This document shows positions 1-8,393 of a stretch of DNA of 33,684 bases, piece after piece (the stretch's first letter is position 1; each line of letters opens with the position of its first letter). A program made the position numbers and the translations under genes. Below the pieces are notes generated by a model. It had not been told where the DNA came from. It saw only the letters and a list, made by a program, of their open reading frames with translations, and did not search any database. The stretch lies in assembly GCA_946611795.1 (NCBI GenBank), contig CAMOEC010000016.1, positions 1 through 33,684 of the forward strand, in the 5' to 3' direction. This stretch comes from an uncultured bacterium (GTDB taxonomy: Bacteria > Patescibacteriota > Gracilibacteria > Absconditabacterales > Absconditicoccaceae).

Positions 1-83
1 ACGAAAACCAATTGCATTTATGATTAAAATCAGTATAAAATTCAACTGAACTTTATTTTACTTCCGTAAAGAAGCGTGTTAAA

Positions 84-704
84 ATGCCAAGGAGATTAGT
101 TAAAAACAGAAACATTGAAGTAATTTTATTACAAGATGATAAATATCTTGGAGAAAAATACGAGATTGTTAGTGTTAAACCTATTTTTGCTAGAAATGTA
201 CTTTTACCTCAAAATATTGCTGTATTAGCAGATAAAGCTAATAAGAACAAGTATGAACAAAAGATGCAAGCTGCTGTAGCTGCTAGAGCTAAAAAAGCTG
301 CTGGTCTTGAAGATCTTTTTGCTAAGATGGCTGAAAATGGTGGAGTTAAATTAGTTAGAAAGGTTAATAAAGATAATGTTCTTTATGCTAAGGTAAATGA
401 ATCAGATATTGCTGAAGCTATTAAAGAAACTTACTGAGTTGAGATTGAATCTCATAACTTAAAATTAAAGAAGAAGATTAATGAAGCTGGTAGTTTCACA
501 GTTCCTTTTATTTATAAAGATATGAAAAAGGAAGTTGCTGTAGTAATTGAACCTGAAGCTTGAGAAAAGGTTGAGACTAAAGAAGAAAAGAAAGAAGAAG
601 TTGTTGTAGAAAAGACTAAGGAAGAATTAAGAGCTGAAAGAGAAGCTAAGAAAGCTGCAGAAAAAGCTGAAAAAATTGCTAAGTTGAAGGAGAAATATAA
701 GTAA
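84..704 (+). CDS. rplI: 50S ribosomal protein bL9 with a long charged tail
   Basis: This is the large-subunit protein bL9, which binds 23S rRNA near the L1 stalk. The N-terminal domain is recognisable from VILLQDDKYLG followed by FARNVLLPQNIAV, the equivalent of the family's YARNFLIP stretch. A charged central helix (about residues 55-95) leads into the C-terminal domain. The gene contains two in-frame TGA codons (435-437 and 558-560) that must be read as Gly; under the standard code it would end at residue 117. The product is 206 residues against roughly 150 for typical bL9. The extra 50 residues form a Lys/Glu/Ala-rich tail ending in KLKEKYK. ATG 84 is the natural start, directly before the domain; only AT-rich sequence precedes it, with no ribosome-binding site. 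A hairpin terminator follows the stop. Confidence 0.93.
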
Positions 705-726
705 GATTAGATGATAAAATAAGAGG

Positions 727-753
727 TCCGGAGATAAGCTCTTCGGATTTTTT
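727..753 (+). terminator. Rho-independent terminator after rplI
   Basis: TCCG-GAG pairs with CTC-TT-CGGA around an ATAAG loop (two-base bulge) and is followed by six T. It lies 22 bp after the bL9 stop and separates rplI from the secreted peptidase. Confidence 0.6.
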
Positions 754-808
754 ATTGTAATAAATTTATAAATCCTTATATGGTTATTGTTTTATTTAAA
801 GGTATGTT

Positions 809-1471
809 ATGTTCGGTCTTTTTTTTGTTTGATTGTGATCCATAGCGTTTAATCCTTCTCATGCTATTGATCCAATAGCTTTTCGTTGAGAGGTAACTGT
901 AAGTAAGACATATGCTAATACATCAGATGATGATTCTTTTCAAAAGTTCTTAGATAAAGATCATTTTTTTTCTAAAATAGATTATGGTCCAAGTGATTTG
1001 AAGGCTATTGAATCTGATTTTACTGCTAATAATTCTAGGAAGTTCTTGTTAAGAGAAGAGGCTTGAAAAGCATTCGCTGATATGGCTTGGAATTTTCAAA
1101 ATGATTTTAATTGAAAGAAAAAGCTATCAATTAATACTGCTTATAGATCATATCAGTTGCAGGAATATTTAATGAAGTCATATTGTAATGGCAGAGCATG
1201 ACAATGTGCTTTACCATGAACTAGTGAACATCAGGCTTGATTGGCTGTTGATTTATGAGTTAATGGTAAAAGTATAGATAATGAAAGTTTCCAATGGCTT
1301 CAAAATAATGCTCATAAATGGTGATTCCATAATACTTATCAAAAATGAATTGAAGTGGATGGTCAAATAGTTGAACCTCGGCACTGGAGATATTTATGAG
1401 TAGAATTGGCAACAGAATTATATAATAATAAGCAGAGTTTTGCGGAGTGGTATTATGGGCTTGAAAGATAG
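809..1471 (+). CDS. secreted VanY-type D-Ala-D-Ala carboxypeptidase (peptidase M15)
   Basis: A zinc carboxypeptidase that would trim D-Ala from peptidoglycan stem peptides outside the membrane. Residues 1-19 (MFGLFFVGLGSIAFNPSHA) form a signal peptide. The mature domain has the M15B motif S-E-H-Q-A-G-L-A-V-D, giving the zinc-binding His and Asp, and a final E-P-x-H-W-R-Y carrying the catalytic Glu and third zinc ligand. Many TGA codons are read as Gly. The x in E-P-x-H is CGG (1379-1381); the family has an almost invariant Trp here (EPWH), so CGG may be read as Trp. ATG 809 is in frame with the signal peptide; ATG 804 is out of frame. The product is 220 residues. It could be an accessory wall hydrolase for remodelling or for attack on a host cell; the sequence does not decide. 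Confidence 0.87.
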
Positions 1472-1522
1472 ATATATAAAATTATATTAATTATTACTTT
1501 TAAATTTTTGTTTAATATTTTT

Positions 1523-2173
1523 ATGGCTGAAGAAAAAAATCAAAAAACTAATAAAAATTCAGAAGAAGAATTGAATAAAACTGTTGAAGAATCAACTGTA
1601 GATGATGATTTTTTGAAGGATGAATTAGAAGAACTTCAACAAGCTGAAGATGAAGCAAAAGAGGCTCAAGCAGATTTTGCTCCATTGCTTAATAAAATAA
1701 AAGAATTGGAATCTCAGCTTCAAGAAAAGGATGAGATAGCAAAGAACTCTCAGATTAATTATTTACATTTGAAGGCTGATTTTGATATTTTGCAAAGACA
1801 AACTCAGCAGAAAATTGATAATGCTGAACGTGATGCTGAGATTAAAGTTGTTAAAGAATTACTTCCATTCGTAGAAAATTTAAGAAAATCTTTATTAAAT
1901 CTTACAGAAGAACAACAGTCATCAAGTTTGTGAGAATGAATTCGTATGATGTATGATAATTTTATAAAGAGTTTGGAAAAACTTCATATAAAACCTATTG
2001 AAGCTCTTGGTTTAGAACCAGATGCTCAATTTCATGAACCTGTTAGTGTTCAAGCTGTTGAGGATGAAAATCTAAAATGAAAAATAATTCAAGAATTCCA
2101 ACAAGGATTCGTTTATGAAAAAGATGATGAGGTTATCGTTATCTCACCATCAAGAGTAATTGTATGAAGCTAG
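1523..2173 (+). CDS. grpE: GrpE, nucleotide exchange factor of DnaK
   Basis: GrpE drives ADP release from DnaK. The acidic N-terminal region is followed by a long coiled coil (about residues 50-110: LESQLQEKDEIAKNSQINYL) containing the family's ADFDILQRQTQ equivalent of ADFENYRKR. Then come LLPFVENLRKSL and a C-terminal beta domain with IEALGLEPDAQFHEPVSVQ and VISPSRVIVGS, all typical of GrpE. In-frame TGA codons (for example 1931-1933) encode Gly. The product is 216 residues, a normal length. ATG 1523 is preferred over an in-frame TTG at 1508 because the protein then starts MAEEKNQ. The stop overlaps the stop of the convergent ABC-F gene in a CTAG. No dnaK or dnaJ is in the window. Confidence 0.92.
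2118..2151 (-). terminator. probable ABC-F gene terminator inside grpE coding sequence
   Basis: Read on the minus strand, GATGGTGAG pairs with CTCATCATC (nine pairs, one G-T) around an 11-base loop and is followed by five T (plus-strand A run 2118-2122). It begins 19 bp beyond the ABC-F stop, inside grpE codons for its last 20 residues. The T run makes it look oriented for the ABC-F transcript. Confidence 0.5.
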
Positions 2174-4035
2174 TTAATTATTTCATTAAATCATCTATCG
2201 AATGAATGAAAGACTGTGAGCTTTCATTCTTTTATTACTCGTAAAATTTCTGTTGTTGCTTCAAGAAAATCTCTATCGTGTGATACGATTAAGCTTACTC
2301 CGTTGAAACCTTCTAACATTTCTTTAACTGCTTCTTTTGAGCTTAAATCGAGGTGATTTGTTGGTTCGTCCATTACAACGATATCAGGATGAGCTAAGAG
2401 CATTTTAGCGAGTGCAACTTTTGATCTTTCTCATCATGAAAGAAGTCAGATTTTTTGGTCTGCTTTTTCTTGGTCAATACGTAGTGCTCAAAGATATGCC
2501 ATCATTTCTCTATGTGAAACTCATGGTCATATTAATTCTTCACTGATTGTAGCATTAAAGTCTAAATCATCAGCTATTTGAGAATAGAATCAGATACTAA
2601 TTTTTTCATGAATTCGTATTCATCAGTATAGTGGCTTAATCTCTCAAAGAATAGTTTTTAGAAGGGTAGTTTTTCAAACTCAGTTTTTACCAATAATTCC
2701 TATTCTCATAGCTTTTGTTATTTCAAGTTCTTTTGGAAGTGATACTAAGGTTTTATTTCAGTATCAAACAGAAAGCTCTGAAAGTTTTATTAATGTTTCT
2801 GGTAATCTTCGTTTTACTTGTAAGTTTGGTGCATGTGTTTGAATCTCTTCTTCTGGTGCTGCTAGCTTATCCATTTTATCTAGCATTTTTATTCTACTTT
2901 GAACTTGTGATGCTTTTGTTGATTTATAACGGAATCTTTCAATAAATCTTTCTTGTTGCTGTAGGTATTTTTGTTGTGCTGTATAGTTTTTAAGATATAT
3001 TTCTTCATTTTTTTTCTTCTCTATTAAGTAATCTTTATATCAGCAATAATAAAGATTGAGTTTCTTATTTTTTATTTCTATTGTTTTTGTGAAAGCAGAT
3101 TCTAGAAATTTCCTATCATGTGAAATACAGATTAGTGCTTTATTCCACAACTTACAAAAATTTTCAACGAACATTATTCATTCAATATCTAGATGGTTTG
3201 TTGGCTCATCTAATATAAGGAGATCTACATCTTGAATAAGAAATTTTGCGATTTGAACTTTTGTTTGTTCACCTCAAGATAATTGAGAAATTTTAAAATT
3301 CATTTGTTCATTGCTGAATCAAAAGTATTTCAATATTTCTTTTTGTAGGTCGTATTTTTGGTATGCTTCATTCATAAGCATTCGTTCTATTAATTCTGAT
3401 TGTTCTTCAAGTAGAGCAATTCCATCTCATTCTCCTTTCTCGAGCAATTCTTTTATTTCGTTAAGTCTTTCTACGGTTTTTGTTATTTCAGGAAAGGTAG
3501 TAAGCATTTCTTCAAGTACAGTTCTTTCTCTTGATTCTCGGAATAAGTCTTGTGAAAGAAATCAGATTTTTAAGTCTTTAAGGATTTCTATTTCTCATTT
3601 ATCAGCAAGCGCTGGATTAAGGAGTATTTTTAAAAATGTTGATTTTCCTGCTCCGTTTTTTCCTATGAGGGCTATTTTATCTTGTGGCTTTATTCTAAGA
3701 TCAGTATCCTCGAAAAGTATTGTAGATCATAGTTGTTTATAAAGGCCTTTTATTGTAATAATATAATCAGCAGTTTTTTTATTTGTATAGTTGAAAAGGT
3801 ATCTTGGAATTGAAGCAAGTGAATTCTTTTTATCTGAAGATTCTTCTTGCTCAGTTTCTTCTCGTTCTACTCAGAATTCTTTGCTTAGATATCTTTTTAA
3901 GCTTTTTTCTTTTGTAGCTTCTTTTGTTTTATCAGAAAATTGAACAAGATATTCTAAACATAGTTCTTCAATTTCTTCATAAGAAAATTCTGGATGAAGT
4001 GATTGTATTTTGTTTATGATTTTTTTAAGATCCAT
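2170..4035 (-). CDS. ABC-F family ATPase (translation factor type)
   Basis: A soluble protein with two ABC cassettes of the ABC-F family, whose members act on the ribosome. The first cassette has Walker A (ALIGKNGAGKST), signature (LSGGEQTKV) and Walker B (LLILDEPTNHLD), then a Lys/Gln/Arg-rich linker. The second has its own signature region, VVMDEPTNHLDLSS and SHDRDFLEA. There are no membrane segments. The product is 621 residues, slightly longer than typical because of an N-terminal helical extension of about 75 residues (MDLKKIINKIQ). ATG at 4035 is chosen; an in-frame GTG at 4065 would add ten residues. Five CGA codons occur, at least one (2239-2241) where relatives often have Trp. The stop shares CTAG (2170-2173) with grpE. 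I cannot assign a subfamily such as EttA or Uup. Confidence 0.9.
2204..2233 (+). terminator. grpE terminator inside the convergent ABC-F gene
   Basis: GAATGAAAG (2204-2212) and CTTTCATTC (2221-2229) form a perfect nine-pair stem with an eight-base loop, followed by four T. It lies 31 bp after the grpE stop, wholly inside the last 25 codons of the opposing ABC-F gene. Confidence 0.6.
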
Positions 4036-4168
4036 ATTTTTAAGCAAAAGATTAATTCTAAACACATTTATATTTAACGAATGCTTGTTGTCTTTTCAAG
4101 TAGAAGAGTTGCAAATTGTTGGAAAATAAATACTATCTTTTTGATTCTTTTATTTAGCTTAACGTCTG

Positions 4169-5170
4169 ATGTTCTATCTTTGGCATGAAGTATATGATAA
4201 ACATCATCCGAAGTTTTCTGTTGTAAAATTTCAGGATAAGTTTGGATTGCAGCAGTATGACAAGTATGAATCATTAGATAATGTTATAGCAGATTCTCTC
4301 TGATATCAGAATTATGATCATTATTTTTTATTGGATGATACTAGATTCCATTTTTTTAGGTTTGATATCTATAAAGAATTTTCAGAGGCTTTAAAAATGG
4401 CAGATTTAGATGCTATTGTTTCTGATAGAATTGAATATTTAAAATCTATTACAAAAGAAGAGTTATTATTCCCGTTGATTGATAATATTTATATAGATTG
4501 AGAACCTAAGAAATACTTAATAGGAGAAAAGTGACAAATCTTTTTCCGTTTATATTTTATTTATATCAATAGAAATACCTTATTAGAATTTAATAAGTAT
4601 TATTGAAACGTATTTAATCAGGGAAATGTGTTTTTATGGCCTGAAAGTTTTAAGACTGTGTCTTTTTTGAAAAAAAAGTTGGAAAGAGATTCTTTCCTTT
4701 TGCTTTATATTAAAGAAACTAACTGTAAGGTAGTTGCTGTAGAAGATTGATTTTATAAACAAATAGATCAGATTAATTTCTGAGTTAATAATCTTATGCA
4801 AATGTATAAGGATACTCAAATAGTGAAGTATTGGTATAAAAGTGCAGCTGAAATAGATCAAAATCCATTAGCAAAGAATCTTGTTTTAGAGACAATACAT
4901 TTTTATATAAATCTTCTATGTAAGTGGCTAAATGATTTGAATTTGACAGATAAAGATATTTTTCTTGTTTCATCTATTGTGAAGAATGGAAATTTTATGG
5001 AGGAATTTAATAAAATATATGCGTGATTTCATAACAAATATATTGTTCCGTTTCATCATTCTGAACAATTAGATTTATTTTGAAAACATTGGAATCCTGA
5101 AGAAATGGATTCTTTGATATTCCTTAATTCAAGTAAAATCAAAAAACAATTGATTAAAACAACAGAATAA
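4169..5170 (+). CDS. unrecognised protein, possible degenerate actin-like (PilM/FtsA) fold
   Basis: I do not recognise this family. The 333-residue product is soluble, rich in aromatic and acidic residues, and has no signal peptide or clear membrane helix. In-frame stops upstream at about 4127 and 4157 limit the start to ATG 4169 (MFYLWHEVYDKHH). Residues about 175-215 (SFLLLYIKETNCKVVAV, then INFGVNNLMQ) and about 270-290 (IFLVSSIVKNGNFMEEF) loosely recall the second phosphate loop and the adenosine-binding strand of PilM/FtsA-type proteins. The first phosphate loop is not seen. This is inference from pattern only. The gene stands alone between two minus-strand genes, and its stop lies four bases from the dnaG stop. 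Confidence 0.8.
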
Positions 5171-5174
5171 TATA

Positions 5175-6899
5175 TTAAAGTTCTTTTCTCATAGTTAAGA
5201 GTTGTGATTTTGATTCTGCTGTTACTTTTGGATTTTTTAAGGCTATTTGTAATTCTTTTTGAATTACTGGAAGAAGTGTTTGAATGATATGTTGATATCT
5301 AACATTATTTTCTTCTAGTACTTCAAGTTCTTGATCTCGTCGGAGAGTTAATTCATCTATTTTAGTTTTTTCTTCATCTGTTAAATTATTTTGAAATACT
5401 TTTGTAATCAAACTATCAGATGATTGTGCTAATGATTTACTAAATTCAAGAAATTTCTTTGCTTTTTCAGATTCTTGAAGGTATTTATCAATAAGATTAT
5501 TATATAGAATTGCAGCGTATAGCCATTCTCTCTCCAGTTTGTATTTTTCTGATTCTTTGTCTTCTTGCATACGCTGATTTTGAATAATTTGCATTCTTCA
5601 ATCAGTTGACTTATATCTTTTAAATTGGGTATCGATAATCTCAAATGCAAATCCTAATTTTTTAGCTAATATGTCTTTGTAGTGCTCTTGAATTGTTAAC
5701 GAATTTACGGAGATTATTACATCAAAAAGTGTGTTAATGAGTTTTTGTTTGTCTATTGGTGAAGTCATATCGGAGCTTTTTCTAAGACGATTATAGAGTT
5801 CTACGAATCAGTCTTCTGCTTTTGATAAACACTCATTAAAGATGTTTTTTCAATTTTCTTCATTTGAAATTTCATCTATATCTTTCCATGGTTCAGGTAA
5901 ACTTATGATTTTAGGGAAAAGATTCTGCTGATAAAAGAGTTTTAGAGCTCTCTGTGTCGCTTGTTGTCATGCAAGATCATTGTCAAACATGAGATATATG
6001 TTTTCAGTATATCTTTTTAATATTTTTACATGCTCATTTGTGAGTGCTGTTCATGAAGTAGCAACACCAACAGGTATTCATAATTTTGCTAATCATAGGA
6101 CATCCATTTGTCATTCAACTATGATGATTTTTTCATGTTCTCTTATATTGTTTTTTGCAAAATTTAATCAATAGAGAACTTTTGATTTTTCGAATGCTTT
6201 ATGTTCTGCACTATTTAAATATTTTGGTTTATCTTCTGGATTAATTACTCTTGCTGAAAATCCAATGATATTTCACATTATATCGAAAATAGGGAATGTA
6301 ATTCTTTTCCTAAAGAACGAATAAATTTCACCATTATCATTTTTCTTAGCAAGAGATGCTTCAAGAATGTCGTTATCTGTAAATCATTTAGATCTTAGTA
6401 ATTGAACTAATTCAAGGTATTTTTCTGGAGCATATCAGATTCAGAATTGTTCTATTAAATTATCGGTTAATTTTCTTTTTTCTTTTAGATAGTTTTTAGC
6501 TTCTTGATTATTTGCTAATTGTTCTTTAAAGAAATTTTGAGCTAAGGAATGAAGTCTTTTTATTTTTCATTTTTCATCATTGCTTGCTGCATATTTTTGG
6601 ATATTTGAGTCGTATTTTGTGATGTCTATGTTTTCGATTTTTGCTAGTTCTTTTACAGCATCCCAGAAGTCTATTCTTTCTATTTCTTGTATGAAGGTTA
6701 TAACATTTCCAGCTTTTCAACATCAAAAACATTTAAAAATTTGTTTTGTCGGAGATACGATAAATGAGGGAGTTTTTTCTTTATGAAAAGGACAACATCA
6801 AGCAAAATTGCTTCATGCTTTGTTTAATGGGACATACCTTTGGATTATATCAACAATGTCAGCTGAATCTTTTAAGTCATCAATTAGTTGGTTTGCCAT
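5175..6899 (-). CDS. dnaG: DNA primase DnaG
   Basis: DnaG makes RNA primers at the replication fork. Order of domains: N-terminal CHC2 zinc ribbon (CPFHKEKTPSF, then CFGCGKAGN, residues about 35-65); an RNA polymerase core with FGIGYAP, GFSARVI and the TOPRIM motifs IIVEGQMDVL and MFDNDLAGQ; then a helical C-terminal region of about 150 residues for helicase contact. The length, 574 residues, is normal. Several Gly codons in the zinc ribbon are TGA. A CGA-CGA pair (5337-5342) falls in the poorly conserved C-terminal region, so it does not settle whether CGA is Arg or Trp. ATG 6899 gives MANQLIDDLKD, a normal DnaG start. It is downstream of the pilin-like gene, probably in one transcript. Confidence 0.95.
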
Positions 6900-6958
6900 T
6901 ATACAATTCTTGTAAGATTTGAATCTGTTTTGTTTATTCTATTTATATTTAAGAGATT

Positions 6959-7396
6959 CTAAGAACCTCATGCTGCAAGGAACTGGACGGCTCTAACAAT
7001 TACAATTGATAATGTTACGATTACTAATCCTATTAAAGCGTATTTGAATCAATTTTTTGCTTTGTTACGAAGGCTGCTATTGGCTCATGAGAAAATGTAT
7101 AATAATCATGAAGTTATAAGGGCTATTGTTACAACAGTTCCTATGAAATAAGTAGCAGCATAGATGATATCTTGTATGAATGTCATAACAGATGTCTCGT
7201 TTCCTCATGTTTTACTTTTATGAGACATTCATAATGTATCATAAATATTCATTTTGCTTGTTCAGTTTGCTAGAGTTTCTGTTGTTGCACAAATTCATCA
7301 TGCGCAATTTTCCGCATTTGCTGATACATCTATTGTTAGTCAAAAACTTGTTAAGTATAGCACTGTAACTAGAAATATCTTTGCCAAAAATTTCAT
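6959..7396 (-). CDS. small pilin-like membrane protein (T4SS pilin / TrbC-VirB2 type)
   Basis: A 145-residue envelope protein with a signal peptide (MKFLAKIFLVTVLYLTSFGL, cleavage probably after VSANA), a Cys-containing polar stretch (CAGGIC) and two membrane helices at about residues 76-103 and 117-138, separated by a short basic loop (SSLRNKAKNGFK). This layout is that of VirB2/TrbC-like pilins and of the related small proteins common in candidate phyla. The family call rests on topology, not on a sequence motif. Six or more TGA codons are read as Gly. It is followed after 59 bp by dnaG and preceded by a second small membrane protein. No T4SS ATPases lie in the window. Confidence 0.8.
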
Positions 7397-7417
7397 GTTG
7401 ATATTGTAAGTATAAAA

Positions 7418-7672
7418 TTATTCTGTTTCTATTGTATCTCCAGTTGATTCTTCAGCTATGATTTCAATGTTATTATTTTCTTCTGTTCCTCAATTATCAA
7501 TAGTAACATCTAATCAAGTTGAGTTTGTATCTTCAATATATTCAATATTTTCATTGTTTTCTTGAGTTGTATTTCATCCTAATAGCATAATAGCACTTCA
7601 AAATACTAATGATATGGCGGCAACAATGATTATAAAAAAAGTAATAACTTTAATAAAGGTGTTTTTTTTCAT
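7418..7672 (-). CDS. small single-span membrane protein, acidic exterior
   Basis: An 84-residue protein of unknown function. One hydrophobic segment (about residues 6-32, IKVITFFIIIVAAISLVFG onwards) follows a short Lys-rich start. The remaining 50 residues are highly acidic and Asn/Thr-rich, with repeated short patterns such as NIEYIEDT and NIEIIAEE. This suggests an N-in membrane anchor with an exposed tail, or an uncleaved signal. It lies 21 bp upstream of the pilin-like gene in the same direction, so the two may act together at the envelope. TGA codons encode Gly (for example in LGGNTT). Confidence 0.75.
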
Positions 7673-7745
7673 TTTTTTGTAGATAAGATAAATTTTTTTT
7701 AATCTATTATTTTTGTTTCTAAAATCAATAAGAACATTCATAATC

Positions 7746-7773
7746 TTGAATTTGATAGGAAAAAAACTACAAT
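7746..7773 (+). promoter_or_regulatory. likely promoter of tRNA-Arg
   Basis: TTGAAT (7746-7751) and TACAAT (7768-7773) are separated by 16 bp and end 15 bp before the tRNA. The following membrane-protein gene may be read from the same promoter. Confidence 0.45.
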
Positions 7774-7788
7774 GCTTTTGTTCTTTTT

Positions 7789-7860
7789 GCTCCTGTAGTT
7801 CAATGGATAGAATAGGCCCGTCCTAAGGGTTAGATGCTGGTTCGATTCCGGCCAGGAGTA
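7789..7860 (+). tRNA. tRNA-Arg, anticodon CCU
   Basis: The cloverleaf is complete. The acceptor stem GCTCCTG pairs with CAGGAGT (one G-T pair) and the discriminator is A7860. The anticodon stem is GGCCC/GGGTT with loop GTCCTAA, so the anticodon is CCT, reading AGG. The T arm is GCTGG-TTCGATT-CCGGC. CCA is not encoded. AGG and AGA are the main Arg codons in this window together with CGT; CGA and CGG are very rare, so this tRNA serves the main Arg box. Confidence 0.93.
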
Positions 7861-7912
7861 GATGATATGAAAATATTCTTGTATAAAATATTTTATTTGC
7901 TTTTTGATAGCT

Positions 7913-8305
7913 ATGTGGGGATATATAATATTAGCTGTTCTCATGGGTGCTTGAATCTGATATCTTGTCTTTTATTTTCAATATGAAAAAAGAGATGTTG
8001 TTTCAGAATTGAGAAAAAATTTGAAAAAAGCAAATGATCAACTTATGTCTTTGCAAGATGAAGTTGATGAACTAACAGCTCAAAATGATTTGTTTAGAGA
8101 AAAAACAACTGAGCTTTTAGAGAAGAATGATGAGCTTTCAGATGTTGTTGCAGAACTTGGTAAATATTATGTGCATCTTAAAAAGGCTTCAGAAAAAACA
8201 GCAGAACTATCAAAATATCTTAATGAACCAGATGATGAGATGGAAGAAAAGTTAGAAACTTTGTCTGAAAATGAAAAAAATCAGGTTAAAAATTCTTTCT
8301 TTTAA
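7913..8305 (+). CDS. membrane-anchored coiled-coil protein
   Basis: A 130-residue protein with one N-terminal membrane helix (residues about 3-22, GYIILAVLMGAGIGYLVFYF) and then an almost continuous coiled coil (about 30-110) built from Leu, Glu, Lys and Asp heptads such as LMSLQDEVDELTAQNDLF. The topology would put the coil in the cytoplasm if the helix is N-out. No enzymatic motif is visible. ATG 7913 is chosen because the membrane helix begins directly after it and two TGA-encoded Gly lie in the helix. It sits between the tRNA and the RelA/SpoT gene. A role in division or envelope organisation, as for FtsB/DivIC-like proteins, is only a guess. Confidence 0.82.
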
Positions 8306-8330
8306 AGGTCTTTCCATCTTTAATTTTTCC

Positions 8331-8358
8331 TTGACTATTCACTATTTATTACTATCCT
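8331..8358 (+). promoter_or_regulatory. possible promoter of the RelA/SpoT gene
   Basis: TTGACT (8331-8336), 16 bp spacer, TATCCT (8353-8358), ending 35 bp before the start codon. The -10 box is weak. Confidence 0.35.
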
Positions 8359-8393
8359 TTTTTTTAGTACTCTTTATTATTTCATAAGTAGAT

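Noticed and set aside
1-82. Possible tail of an upstream gene in frame with a TAA at 80-82
   Set aside because: The 26 residues it would encode do not resemble the end of bS18 or another expected neighbour; too short to support.
84-2173. Apparent truncated genes and pseudogenes (bL9 ending at residue 117, GrpE ending at 141)
   Set aside because: They are whole genes when TGA is read as Gly, and the reading frame continues with the expected family motifs.
2715-3742. Plus-strand open frames at 2715-2945 and 3311-3742
   Set aside because: They are antisense to the ABC-F gene, whose motifs are clear on the minus strand.
5134-5155. Terminator for dnaG inside the gene at 4169-5170
   Set aside because: The six-pair AT stem with four T is too weak to claim, although it would fit the embedded-terminator pattern.
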